DNA from: Thermoplasmatota archaeon
Lineage (GTDB): Archaea > Thermoplasmatota > Thermoplasmata > Thermoplasmatales > Thermoplasmataceae
Direction: 5' to 3'
Assembly (NCBI GenBank): GCA_023379355.1
Contig: JAMCUD010000110.1
Coordinates: forward strand, 1 to 64,000
DNA: 64,000 nt
Shown: piece after piece, positions 24,891 to 33,629 of the stretch
How the letters are laid out: every line of letters starts with the position of its first letter
How positions within the stretch are numbered: the first letter of the stretch is position 1
Position numbers and translations under genes: made by a program
Notes under the pieces: generated by a model
The model's input: the letters and a program-made list of their open reading frames with translations, nothing else
Database searches by the model: none
What the model was told of the DNA's origin: nothing

Positions 24891-25106
24891 AAATCAGGTA
24901 TATACCGTTCCGCAGGAATCAAAGTAGTGTATTTCGCATGATTCATTAAAAGGGTTGTTTGTTCAAAGCATTTTACATCAATGTAGTTGATTCAAACCCA
25001 GCCATTTGCTTCCTTTACTGAAAGTAGTTTATGTGCATTAAAAACCCCATTCTGAAAGATTTTGAGTTCACTTTTCTATCAATTTGTAGATCCCTGCTTG
25101 TTCATT

Positions 25107-25132
25107 GCAGTCACGTATTCGACTATCCATTG
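25107..25132 (+). repeat. Second degenerate tRNA-like 3' fragment
   Basis: The run gcagtcacgtattcgactatccattg resembles the scar at 24031-24059 position by position, with a few substitutions and two single-base gaps, in the same orientation. It could be an older copy of the same attachment site. Chance similarity is possible over this length. Confidence 0.35.
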
Positions 25133-25278
25133 TATGCCCTCACTTTCAGATTCTATTGGTGAATATGTCTTTCGATCACCTAATATTCCTGTATTCTTAT
25201 CTTATGAATGATATCGCGCCCAACCAAAGTTTAAAAGTTCTAAATTCAGGAAAGCCTGAAGGAGGCCGGGAGTTATGT

Positions 25279-25310
25279 GGTCGCGTGTAGCTAGTTCAAA
25301 TCCCTCCGTT
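25279..25310 (+). repeat. Third tRNA-like 3' fragment
   Basis: GGTCGCGTG (25279-25287) repeats 24035-24043 exactly. GTTCAAATCCC (25294-25304) equals the T-loop region of tRNA-Thr at 19451-19461. The combination in the correct order suggests another decayed tRNA end. The acceptor part is not conserved. Confidence 0.4.
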
Positions 25311-25554
25311 CACTTCTTCAGGAAATATTAGGTTTCATGTTAATTACTGATAACAATGTTCAGGCGAGATATTAAAATATTTTCCTGAAAGTTCTCAATG
25401 ATTGAGCGATTTTTTTGTTTGAATATGGTTTTCAGTAAGCCCCCTTTCACAAATGTTCTCTTAATTGCCCTTCAGTCCTTCCTGAGAAGAGTTGGAGTTT
25501 AACGTTCAATTTTAAGTCAAAATATTTATAAATTTAGTATGAATTTAAGCTAAA

Positions 25555-26112
25555 ATGAATAATCAACGTATAGCCGGTGTTCTGGTATTTATTGGGGTAT
25601 TTACTTTTTCAATGGCGATTCTTATAACCGAGGCACTAGCACCAAACTATTCAGTACACATGGATTCCATAAGTAGTTTGGGAATTGGTGCTCATGGATA
25701 CATCTTTTACTATTCCATACTTCTAATGGGAGCGCTAATTATTATTTCATCGATAATCCTTTTATCGGATAAGAAAAAAGAGGCATGGCATGTTACGCTT
25801 GCTCTGGTTGGAATAGGGGCTTTCGGAGTTGGAATTTTTCCATATATCATCAGATACCCACTGCATTCTTATTTCGCCTTTATTGCTTTCATTTTCGGTG
25901 GTTTGACAGAACTTTTATTTGTATCCCATAAAGGCACCCCACTGAGAGTATTTTCTTTCCTTGTTGGCATATTAGTACTGGTGTCAATCTTTCTGTATGC
26001 TACAGGTAGAACATATGAACTTGGACCTGGAGGAATGGAGCGCATGATCGTATACCCAACCCTTCTCTGGGGTCTCGCATTATCGGGGCACCTTATGAGC
26101 GGTAAAGAATAA
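25555..26112 (+). CDS. DUF998 membrane protein
   Basis: A 185-residue membrane protein with six helices. It shows the DUF998 pattern: an early helix, then NYSVHMDSISSLGIG (the conserved S.S.LG segment) near residue 32, and histidine/proline positions in helices 3 and 4. The function of the family is unknown. A TATA box (tttataaat) about 25 nt upstream of ATG 25555 indicates a leaderless single-gene transcript. A paralogue of similar build is encoded at 38508. Confidence 0.75.
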   Translation: MNNQRIAGVLVFIGVFTFSMAILITEALAPNYSVHMDSISSLGIGAHGYIFYYSILLMGALIIISSIILLSDKKKEAWHVTLALVGIGAFGVGIFPYIIRYPLHSYFAFIAFIFGGLTELLFVSHKGTPLRVFSFLVGILVLVSIFLYATGRTYELGPGGMERMIVYPTLLWGLALSGHLMSGKE

Positions 26113-26113
26113 G

Positions 26114-26146
26114 GTAAAGGATCAGCAGGGTCTTACCTGCTTTTAC
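26114..26146 (+). terminator. Hairpin after the DUF998 gene, possible terminator
   Basis: AGCAGG (26124-26129) pairs with CCTGCT (26136-26141) across a six-base loop. GTAAA (26114-26118) can pair with TTTAC (26142-26146) to extend the stem past an internal bulge. It lies just past the stop at 26112. Archaeal termination depends more on T runs than on hairpins, so this is tentative. Confidence 0.35.
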
Positions 26147-26268
26147 ATTCAAAAAGATTTGCACGCCCCGTACAACCATGACTCGCATAAGGTAAAATAA
26201 AAGCATTAATGCAAACGAAGACAGGAAAGTGGTGAGCGGAAAGAGGGAACGTAAATGGCTTATTTCCT

Positions 26269-26799
26269 TTACGACTGAATCAATTTTTCCATTGTAAACT
26301 CGTCGTAGAAATTTCCATTTAATTTAAGCTCTCTTTCAAGCCTTCCTGAGATATTGAACCCACACTTTTTATATAGATGTATTGCCGCTTCCATCTCACT
26401 ATTTACACTCAGGCTGATTTTTATGATTTTTTGGTTATTCCTAATTTCAAGAAGCGCTTCATTCAGAAGCTTCCATCCAATTCCTAATCCCCGATATTCT
26501 TTGCAGACATAAAAACTGAAAATATCCGCCACATGGCCTGTTTTAATCCGGGTTCTGGGCAGGAATCCTATCATTCCTGCAAGTTTGTTTTTGTATATCG
26601 CGAATAACATATTGACAATCCTTGATTTCCAGATTTCTTCTACAAAATTGATCTCTTCTTCATATGAACTACCGAAAGCCTGGCTATCAACTCTTAGGCT
26701 CTCCAGGCGAAGAGTCTTGAAGTCATTATAACTCTCCGGATTTAACCTGGAAACAATGATTTCCTCATGAGTAGAATGATCGTATTTTTTTCCATTCAC
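26269..26799 (-). CDS. GNAT-family N-acetyltransferase
   Basis: A 176-residue acetyl-CoA-dependent acetyltransferase of the GNAT fold. The acetyl-CoA loop CKEYRGLGIGWKLL (motif A, R/Q-x-x-G-x-G/A type) is near residue 95. It is preceded by the beta-strand sensing region and followed by the C-terminal KCGFNISGRLERE motif B. Substrate unknown; RimI/RimL-like N-terminal acetylation or polyamine acetylation are common. A TATA-like ttttaatcta lies about 25 nt upstream of ATG 26799. The gene stands alone. Confidence 0.82.
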   Translation of the reverse strand: MNGKKYDHSTHEEIIVSRLNPESYNDFKTLRLESLRVDSQAFGSSYEEEINFVEEIWKSRIVNMLFAIYKNKLAGMIGFLPRTRIKTGHVADIFSFYVCKEYRGLGIGWKLLNEALLEIRNNQKIIKISLSVNSEMEAAIHLYKKCGFNISGRLERELKLNGNFYDEFTMEKLIQS

Positions 26800-27158
26800 G
26801 AAGAGATATCCATGTATAGATTAAAATCTCATTTGATCATTTGAATATTAGTTTTAAACACACAGGGATTAGTTTATGACAGCGAAGGGTATATTGCTAA
26901 AGATAAGGGAAAGGAATCATTGGAAGACTGCCTTATTCTTCGGACGCGCTGATCCAAAGCATTAAACTTGAATCCAAATGAGAGTGTGATAAGAGTCCTT
27001 CAATAAGCATTCCAGTAGGTTTAGATGTTCCCCGCCAATAATTGATTAGAAAATGTTCCGATTACCTGTCTGATGGAATTAACGAGATAGTTTCTAAATC
27101 TATTTTTTAAAATATTTGCTTACCAATGTTTATAAATATGTTACACAATATAAGAATA
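26800..27158. other. Intergenic region between divergent GNAT and permease genes
   Basis: No gene seen. It carries the two divergent promoters at its ends. The middle part, moderately G/C-rich around 26880-27060, shows no long frame and no clear repeat, and might be old coding sequence. I found nothing to identify it. Confidence 0.4.
27129..27137 (+). promoter_or_regulatory. TATA box of the amino acid permease gene
   Basis: TTTATAAAT centred 26 nt before ATG 27159. It lies within an upstream open extension that begins at 27126, so that extension cannot be translated from this promoter. This decides the start at 27159. Confidence 0.6.
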
Positions 27159-28862
27159 ATGGTAACAGAAAGTGGGCCAAATATTGGAGGACCATCAAAG
27201 GTCAGAGACACAGAAGTTGACGTGGAAAAAGGGGGCACCCTTGTCCGTAAACTTACCCTTCAGGACGCCGTCTTGTTCGGTATTGGAGCAGCCATTGGTT
27301 CAGGTATACTCTTTGCTGCAGCTGGTGGAACTGCTTATGCCGGACCAGGGGTTATTCTATCATGGATAGTGGCTGCCATACTGATCGCAATTGTCACCAT
27401 ACCTTACGCAGAGATTTCATCCATGGCTCCGAGATCGGGGATTAGTGCAAGGATCTCATACTACTCCTTCGGAAATTATGGTGGATTCATGGGTGGCTGG
27501 GGTCTGCTGGTCTGGACTATAATGATTCCGCCGATTGAGGCTATCGCTGTATCAACATATGCGTCGTATTACGTTCCATCTCTTTTCAACAAAACGTCCG
27601 GGGTACTGACCTTAGAAGGGGTAGGGGTATCAATTCTGCTTACTGTTTTCTTTGCAACATTGAACCTGATTGGGATTGGAAAATTTGGGAGATTTAATTC
27701 AGTTCTGACATGGTTTAAAATTGGAGGGGTGGTTGCGTTCATAATACTTGTACCTCTACTACTGTTTCACACAAGCAATTTCAGCACCCCATCATTCATC
27801 CCTAAGAATTTCTCTGGAATATTCATCGCGATTCCGGCTACCGGCATCCTGTTTTCCTTTGGCGGTTACAGACAGGTTGCTGATATGGCTGGTGAAGTTA
27901 AGAATCCGGGAAAGAATGTGCCAAGGGCCGTTGTTCTTACCCTTGTAATTCAGAGTATACTCTACATCCTGATCGCTGTGGTCATAGTTGGTGCGGTAGA
28001 TTTTGCACTTGTTCCAAATTCTACTGGACCAGGTGATTGGAATGCGGTCTCCAAACTCGGATCTCCTCTGGCAGATATTATGAAAGAGGCTGCAGGAATA
28101 ACTGTTCTAGGAGCCGGCGGAGCTCTTCTCTCTGGCCTGGTCGTTCTGGCCCTCGTTTTTGCAATTTATTCACCGCTGGGAACGTTCGGCACCGATCTTA
28201 CTGGAGGTGCTAGGATCATTTATGGATATGCAAAGGAAGGGGCGCTTCCCAAGGCATTCGGTAAAACAAACAGAAGAGGTGCCCCTACTTTGGCCATCAT
28301 ACTTGCGTCTGTACTAGCAGTTATCTTCATAATACCATATCCGAGCTGGTATGCACTGGTTGATTTTGTTGTGGTTGCAGGATCAGTGAACTTTGCAATA
28401 GTTAACGCTTCAGTGCCGGTGTTGAGACGCCTTTATCCGGATGTTAAAAGGCCATTTAGAGTGCCAGGTATAAACGTGTGGTCTTTGGCCGGTTTTATCG
28501 CAGCCTCACTGCTTATATACTGGGCAACCTATCCCACTACCCTCTATGCCCTTATTGCGACACTTGCTGGCAGTATAGTTTTCCTTTATCAGGGACTCAC
28601 TGGTGATAAGGCAAAAATAGGCTTGAAACATTCTGCATGGATTCCTGTATACATAATAGGGTTGATAGTGCTTTCCTACATAGGCGGAACTTCAACCGGT
28701 GGATTAGGTATACTCGCTTATCCCTATGATACTATCGTACTGATCGTATATGCGATAATATTCTGGGCTATCTCTCAAATAATGTCTCCTAAGGCCCCAA
28801 TAAGAGACCTGAATGAATTAATTCAAAACGCACCCAAAGAGGAACCTAAGAACAAAGCCTGA
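27159..28862 (+). CDS. APC-superfamily amino acid permease
   Basis: A 567-residue amino acid/polyamine/organocation transporter with about twelve to fourteen helices. The first helix carries the unwound substrate-binding motif GIGAAIGSGILF. The later helix region SFGGYRQVADMAGEVKNPGKNVPRA is a hallmark of the family, as is the loop GYAKEGALPKAFGKTNRRGAPT. It probably imports amino acids by proton symport, which suits a peptide-feeding acidophile. The start follows the TATA box logic above. It is monocistronic and followed by 240 bp of promoter sequence before tfb. Confidence 0.88.
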   Translation: MVTESGPNIGGPSKVRDTEVDVEKGGTLVRKLTLQDAVLFGIGAAIGSGILFAAAGGTAYAGPGVILSWIVAAILIAIVTIPYAEISSMAPRSGISARISYYSFGNYGGFMGGWGLLVWTIMIPPIEAIAVSTYASYYVPSLFNKTSGVLTLEGVGVSILLTVFFATLNLIGIGKFGRFNSVLTWFKIGGVVAFIILVPLLLFHTSNFSTPSFIPKNFSGIFIAIPATGILFSFGGYRQVADMAGEVKNPGKNVPRAVVLTLVIQSILYILIAVVIVGAVDFALVPNSTGPGDWNAVSKLGSPLADIMKEAAGITVLGAGGALLSGLVVLALVFAIYSPLGTFGTDLTGGARIIYGYAKEGALPKAFGKTNRRGAPTLAIILASVLAVIFIIPYPSWYALVDFVVVAGSVNFAIVNASVPVLRRLYPDVKRPFRVPGINVWSLAGFIAASLLIYWATYPTTLYALIATLAGSIVFLYQGLTGDKAKIGLKHSAWIPVYIIGLIVLSYIGGTSTGGLGILAYPYDTIVLIVYAIIFWAISQIMSPKAPIRDLNELIQNAPKEEPKNKA

Positions 28863-29104
28863 ATTTTGAGGCCAGAAATCCATTTTTTTCCATTTTTTGA
28901 GCGGTTATCTGTTTATAAGAAAGCTATTTAAAATGATGATGGAAAGAGCCAGAAAGAAAACATAGTAATTTACTCCCATACAGTTCAAAATAACCTGAGC
29001 ATAGCCAGAGAAATACTAATTGAACTGAACCACCAGTGTGAACCCTCACCAAAAAGGTTTAATAGAGATATAGATGTGGGTACTTAAACCCAATAGGTGT
29101 TATA

Positions 29105-30034
29105 ATGGCTACAAATGTTGAACATGATATTACAAAAAAATGCCCTGAATGCAGTTCAGAGCATTTGATTAGGGATTATGAACGGGGAGAACTGATTTGT
29201 AACGACTGTGGAATGGTTTTGGAGGACTCTTTTATTGACCAGGGACCTGAGTGGCGTGCTTTTGATTCTGAACAGGATGATAGACGTGCGAGAACCGGAT
29301 CACCAATGACTTTTCTTTCGCATGATAAGGGGCTTGCAACGGAAATATCATGGTCAAACAAGGATTATTATGGAAAACGAATCCCTCACAAAAACAGAGC
29401 CCAGATTTATAGGGTCAGAAAGTGGCACCAGAGAATAAGGGTGAGCAATGCAGCAGAGAGAAATCTCTCTCTTGCCCTTCAGATGCTGAATGATAACGGA
29501 GCGAAACTTGGGATACCAAAGGATATTAAGGAAACCGCAGCGCTTATTTATAGAAGAGCAGTTGAAAAGAACCTTATCAGAGGAAGAAGCATAGAGAGCA
29601 TTGTATGTGCTTCCATATATGCAGCCTGCAGAATGGTTAACCTGCCTAGGACTCTTGATGAAATATCCAAGGCTTCAGAGGTGAACAAGAAGAAAATTGG
29701 CAAGGCTTACAGGCATCTGGCGAAGGAATTGAGCCTTAACCTTAAACCCACAACACCTTATTCATATGTTGCCCAATTCTGCAGCAAGCTTGATCTGGAC
29801 AAACAGGCGATCATCATGAGTGAGGAAATTGTAAGGAAATCCATAGAACTTGGAATTTCTTCTGGAAAGGGACCAACTGGAGTGGCCGCTGCTTCCATAT
29901 ATATCGCATCCGTGATGGTTGGAAAGCCCAGAACTCAGAAAGAGATAGCCAGGGTTTCTGGTGTCACTGAAGTTACCATAAGAAACAGATACAAGGAGAT
30001 AAGCAAATCACTCGGCATTCCAGGAATGGAATAG
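29105..30034 (+). CDS. tfb: Transcription initiation factor B (TFB)
   Basis: Archaeal homologue of eukaryotic TFIIB, which bridges TATA-bound TBP and RNA polymerase and sets promoter direction by contacting the BRE. The 309 residues comprise an N-terminal zinc ribbon (CPEC near residue 14 and CNDCG near 33), a linker with the B-reader/B-finger region around 45-90, and two cyclin-like repeats (about 115-205 and 210-305) with AASIYAACR and AAASIYIAS helices. ATG 29105 has AGGTG five bases upstream. The glutamine amidotransferase gene starts four bases after its stop, so the two share a transcript. Confidence 0.95.
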   Translation: MATNVEHDITKKCPECSSEHLIRDYERGELICNDCGMVLEDSFIDQGPEWRAFDSEQDDRRARTGSPMTFLSHDKGLATEISWSNKDYYGKRIPHKNRAQIYRVRKWHQRIRVSNAAERNLSLALQMLNDNGAKLGIPKDIKETAALIYRRAVEKNLIRGRSIESIVCASIYAACRMVNLPRTLDEISKASEVNKKKIGKAYRHLAKELSLNLKPTTPYSYVAQFCSKLDLDKQAIIMSEEIVRKSIELGISSGKGPTGVAAASIYIASVMVGKPRTQKEIARVSGVTEVTIRNRYKEISKSLGIPGME

Positions 30035-30038
30035 ACCA

Positions 30039-30605
30039 ATGAAAATCTATGTGATAGATAACGGTGGGCAGTGGACCCACCGTGAATACAGGGTTCTGAA
30101 AGACCTTGGGGTAGACACAAAGATACTGCCAAACACATCAGAATCTTCCCATCTTAATGATGCAGACGGAATTGTTCTTTCCGGAGGAGCACCCAGTATT
30201 GTATCAGAGCTCCCGAAGCTAGGGAATATAAAGGCATACATTGAGGAGCATGAATTTCCAATTCTTGGGATATGTGTGGGTGCCCAGTTCATAGCACTTA
30301 ACTTCGGAGGGGTTGTCGGACCTGGAGAACATCCAGAGTTCGGAAAGGCAACCGTGTCTTTTTCTTCAAGATCTCCTATTCTTGAGGGGGTTCCTGACAT
30401 TATCACTGTCTGGGAAAATCATAATGATGAAGTGAAGAAACTACCAGATAACATGAGGATTCTGGGGTCATCACCTACTTGCCACATTCAGGCCTTCGAG
30501 CATCCGGAAAGGGCAATTTTCGCCTTTCAATTTCACCCTGAAGTCCAGAATACCCAGTTCGGAAACAGAATTTTTGAGAACTTTATAAAGATCTGCCAGA
30601 CATAA
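30039..30605 (+). CDS. guaAA: GMP synthase, glutamine amidotransferase subunit A
   Basis: Class I glutamine amidotransferase that releases ammonia from glutamine for the ATP-pyrophosphatase subunit, which turns XMP into GMP. At 188 residues it is the separate archaeal-type subunit. It contains the oxyanion strand LSGGAPSI, the nucleophile elbow GICVGAQ with the catalytic cysteine near residue 78, and the His/Glu of FQFHPEV near 165. The synthetase subunit is not in the window. Coupling to tfb, four bases away, probably reflects growth-linked expression. Confidence 0.93.
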   Translation: MKIYVIDNGGQWTHREYRVLKDLGVDTKILPNTSESSHLNDADGIVLSGGAPSIVSELPKLGNIKAYIEEHEFPILGICVGAQFIALNFGGVVGPGEHPEFGKATVSFSSRSPILEGVPDIITVWENHNDEVKKLPDNMRILGSSPTCHIQAFEHPERAIFAFQFHPEVQNTQFGNRIFENFIKICQT

Positions 30606-30851
30606 TGACGCTCACCAATATTTCCCAAACTTTTTTTTGAATTGCTTTAAAACTCTTCCTAATACAAATCCCATGATGGTCTGCTTACAACTCAGAGTCT
30701 TTTATATCAGCATGTCTACAACTACCATAGGCGATTGCCGATATATAATCGTGACCCTATCTAGCTTTGTTTTGCCGGAAGTTAATTCGTTATGTGTCGA
30801 AAGTTAGATTCGTAAAGTTTTTAAATAAGAGAAATAATAGGTCTTTTAGAG

Positions 30852-30950
30852 GTGAAAGAAAAATTGGAGAAAGAACATGAATGCAAGATGTGCGGAGCCA
30901 AACACGAATCATCAGAGGAAGCAGTTCAGTGTGGCTGTGGATACGACTAA
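30852..30950 (+). CDS. Very small zinc-ribbon protein (32 residues)
   Basis: Too short for usual gene finding. The frame encodes 32 residues with a charged N-terminal helix, then CKMCG and CGCG, the four-cysteine pattern of a minimal zinc ribbon (CxxC and CxC, 12 residues apart). A TATA-like tttttaaata at 30818-30827 lies about 28 nt upstream. GTG 30852 overlaps a GAGGTGA ribosome-site match, so TTG 30864 (28 residues) may be the true start. Small zinc proteins of this size are known in archaea as regulators or ribosome-associated factors. The function here is unknown. Confidence 0.6.
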   Translation: MKEKLEKEHECKMCGAKHESSEEAVQCGCGYD

Positions 30951-31036
30951 TCGAGCTGCATTCCGAACAATTTTGTATTACCCTGAATAATTAATTTATC
31001 AACAATCAAGTTAAGTACAATCGATATGGCCAATTC

Positions 31037-31957
31037 TTGAAATCTGTAACAGCCATAGCTTTCTCTTCATCAGCGAATCTCGGGCCGGGGTTTGATGTTC
31101 TATCACTTTGCCATGATTTCGGTCAAGACAGAGTAACTGTTTCATTATCGGAGAATAACAATAGAAAGGTCAGCATTGTTTCAATTAATACACCTAATGA
31201 TGCCAGGAATAATTCTGCCGGAAGGGCAGCACTTGAAATACTGTCATCCTTTGGCATCATTGACAGCATAACACTGGAAATTGAAAAGGGAATACCAGTT
31301 TCTGCAGGACTAGGTGGAAGCGGGTCGTCCGCGGCTGCAGCTGTGGCTGCTGTTTGTGAGTTATTCGACCTGAAAATGACAAATGAGGAGAAGATCAGAA
31401 TTGCTGGAAACGCTGAATCTTCCTCTGAAAATGGGAGGCACTATGACAATGTAGCGGCCTCTACTCTTGGTGGACTGGCGATTATAAACCCTGGAAAAAA
31501 CCTTGTCTGCAGAACCCTGAAAGTACACGATTCCCTCCGCTTTGTGGTAGTCGCCCCTCAAATATCTGGAAACGAGGCAAAGACTGATAAAATGAGATCA
31601 TTGATACCGTCACAGATCTCCAGGGTAGACCACATCAAAAATACTTCGTCGCTGGCATTTCTCATTTCCGGATTGACCAGCGGGAAATCAGACCTGATAA
31701 GCACTGGAATGAATGACCACATTTTTGAGCCTTCAAGATCTGAGATTTACCCTTTTTTCTATCCGCTCAAGGAAGCTGCAATTAAATCTGGAGCCATTGG
31801 GGTGTGTCTTAGCGGGTCTGGACCTTCTATGCTTATTGTGTGCAGTGAAGACAGTTTAGAACCCCTGAAGAGAGAACTGCTGCGTTTTCCATTATTGAAT
31901 GAACTGAAGTTTAATCTTAAAGAAGTCCATGTAAGAGGAGGTGCCTATGTTGTCTGA
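31037..31957 (+). CDS. thrB: Homoserine kinase
   Basis: GHMP kinase that phosphorylates homoserine on the path to threonine; in some organisms the product also feeds methionine synthesis. The 306 residues carry SSANLGPGFDVL at the N terminus, the ATP loop VSAGLGGSGSSAAAA near residue 88, and the third motif GVCLSGSGPSML near 256, the standard ThrB set. The TTG start at 31037 puts the conserved N terminus in place; no ATG is available in frame. The following PLP-enzyme gene begins inside its end. This suggests that O-phosphohomoserine is used by that enzyme for transsulfuration. Confidence 0.92.
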   Translation: MKSVTAIAFSSSANLGPGFDVLSLCHDFGQDRVTVSLSENNNRKVSIVSINTPNDARNNSAGRAALEILSSFGIIDSITLEIEKGIPVSAGLGGSGSSAAAAVAAVCELFDLKMTNEEKIRIAGNAESSSENGRHYDNVAASTLGGLAIINPGKNLVCRTLKVHDSLRFVVVAPQISGNEAKTDKMRSLIPSQISRVDHIKNTSSLAFLISGLTSGKSDLISTGMNDHIFEPSRSEIYPFFYPLKEAAIKSGAIGVCLSGSGPSMLIVCSEDSLEPLKRELLRFPLLNELKFNLKEVHVRGGAYVV

Positions 31958-33059
31958 CGATTCTGGATTCAGGGAAACAGTTGATCCACCGAGGTTCAGC
32001 CTCACATTCCCCATTTACCAGACCAGTGCTTTTAAGCTTCCAGAAGGGGACCATTACCGGTACGGCAGAGAAAAGAACCCTACTGTTGAGGAGCTGGAGA
32101 GGATCATATCTTTCTTTGAAGGAACTCCCGGCACAACATGCTTTTCCTCTGGAATGGGAGCCATTTCCACGACCTTGCTGACGCTGGTAGAGCCAGGGGG
32201 CAGTTTGGTCATACCGCTTGATCTCTTTGCGCGTACAAGGGCGTTCACCCTGAATTTCCTGAAAAAATGGAATGTGGATGTTAAAGTCACAGGAATCGGG
32301 ACAGATTCAATATTGAGTGCAATCAGTGAAGGGAGTGTTGTGCTTGTTGAGTCCATGTCAAACCCCATTCTCCGTTTATATGACCTTGAAAAGATAGCAA
32401 GGGCAGTCCATGCCAAGAATGGTATACTGATATCTGACTCCACATTTGCTACTCCAGTAAACCTGAAAGGCTGTGCATTCGGATCGGATGTTTCAATTCA
32501 TAGCCTTTCAAAATTCATAGGCGGGCACAATGACATAATAGGGGGGTCAGCAAGTGGAAATCAGGAGATCATATCAAGAATTGATCTATTCAGAAGGACC
32601 ATAGGAACCAATATGGACCCCAACACTGCTTTTCTTGCCATCAGGGGACTGAAGACACTTTCCTTGAGAATGGAAAGAATTAATTCAAGTGCAATGAAAA
32701 TTGCCAGAAAACTTGAGGAAGAAGGTATTTTTGATCATGTCATTTACCCTGGCCTTGAGTCCCATCCTGATCATCAGGTTGCTTCCAGAATGATGAATGC
32801 TTACGGAGGGGTGATTTCGTTCCACCTGAAGGAGAGAGGGGATAAGCCTCTTGAACGGCTCAAATCACTGAGCCTCATTGAACCCGCAAACACTTTGGGA
32901 TCTGTTGGAACAGTTATTTCCCATCCAATGACAATGTCCCACAGATCATTGAGTAAAATGGAGTTTAATGAACTTGGAATCGACGAATATTTCTTCCGGC
33001 TTTCTGTTGGAACTGAAGATCCCGAACTGATATTGAAAGACCTCAGGAAAATGGCTTAA
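31947..33059 (+). CDS. Cystathionine gamma-synthase/O-acylhomoserine sulfhydrylase-type PLP enzyme
   Basis: A Cys/Met-metabolism PLP enzyme of 370 residues. The PLP lysine is Lys189 in SIHSLSKFIGGHND. Other family positions are YRYGREKNPT near residue 40, FSSGMGA near 66, the aspartate of ISDSTFATP near 163, and RLSVGTEDPE near the C terminus. ATG 31947 has a strong GAGGAGGTG just upstream inside thrB, giving an 11-bp overlap. Whether it makes cystathionine, homocysteine or acts as a lyase cannot be read. Coupling with ThrB favours O-phosphohomoserine as substrate, by inference. Confidence 0.85.
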   Translation: MLSDDSGFRETVDPPRFSLTFPIYQTSAFKLPEGDHYRYGREKNPTVEELERIISFFEGTPGTTCFSSGMGAISTTLLTLVEPGGSLVIPLDLFARTRAFTLNFLKKWNVDVKVTGIGTDSILSAISEGSVVLVESMSNPILRLYDLEKIARAVHAKNGILISDSTFATPVNLKGCAFGSDVSIHSLSKFIGGHNDIIGGSASGNQEIISRIDLFRRTIGTNMDPNTAFLAIRGLKTLSLRMERINSSAMKIARKLEEEGIFDHVIYPGLESHPDHQVASRMMNAYGGVISFHLKERGDKPLERLKSLSLIEPANTLGSVGTVISHPMTMSHRSLSKMEFNELGIDEYFFRLSVGTEDPELILKDLRKMA

Positions 33060-33062
33060 AAG

Positions 33063-33572
33063 TCATTCCTGAACTATTTCGGTCCTTATGGGGTTTTCTA
33101 TGGCGAAGAGAGATGGACAGTGTTTTCTGGCTTCCTTGATCTGTTGGCCTATCTCTCTGTCTGCGTTGACCTTCAGGGTGATATCCTTGACAATTGGATT
33201 GCTTGACTCCGTAACAACAGGACCCAGGTCATAATTGATGACACCTGTTACTTCTAGTTTTTCCAGCTTTATTCCGGAGAGTGCACACTGATTTGCCAGT
33301 GTAGTCGCATAGCAGGAGACAAGACCAAAAAGAAGATAGGTCAGTGGGGTCGGATTGACCCCGGTTCCTCCCAGAGCGGGTGGTTCATCTGTCTGGAATG
33401 TGAATCTCGAAACCGAAGATGAAACCGTCGCCTCGAATTCAGGGCTTCCGTTCAGTGTGAGTCTCCCCTTAATGGTTTTCTGAGTTGGAAATGAATTGTT
33501 CTGGCTTCTTGCCTTTTTTTCAGTTTCCTTGAGCAGGTTCAGGTGCACGTTGTTAACTAAATCCTCTGGCAT
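33063..33572 (-). CDS. OsmC/Ohr-family protein
   Basis: A 169-residue OsmC-fold protein, thiol-dependent peroxide reductases of stress defence. The two conserved cysteines are present: one in LLFGLVSCYATT near residue 87 and one in KHCPSLF near 151. The GGTGVNPTPLTYLLFG region is also typical. It ends three bases after the convergent PLP-enzyme gene. In an aerobic, metal-rich acid habitat, reduction of organic hydroperoxides is plausible; the subgroup (OsmC versus Ohr) is not settled. Confidence 0.85.
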   Translation of the reverse strand: MPEDLVNNVHLNLLKETEKKARSQNNSFPTQKTIKGRLTLNGSPEFEATVSSSVSRFTFQTDEPPALGGTGVNPTPLTYLLFGLVSCYATTLANQCALSGIKLEKLEVTGVINYDLGPVVTESSNPIVKDITLKVNADREIGQQIKEARKHCPSLFAIENPIRTEIVQE

Positions 33573-33629
33573 TATTCAGAATCTGATCATCATAATTAAA
33601 ATTGACACATCTGAAAATACAGTGTCAGA

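Larger units (their letters stand above)
24891..25554. other. Gene-poor 0.66-kb stretch with tRNA-like fragments
   Basis: No convincing gene. A 61-codon frame at 25105-25290 has no ribosome site and runs through the tRNA-like fragments, so I discount it. Two fragments resemble tRNA 3' ends (25107-25132 and 25279-25310). The right end (25520-25545) is A/T-rich with a TATA box (tttataaat) about 25 nt before the DUF998 start. Confidence 0.45.

Noticed and set aside
25105..25290. 61-codon frame in the gene-poor stretch
   Set aside because: No ribosome site, no recognisable domain, and it covers the tRNA-like fragments; more likely non-coding.
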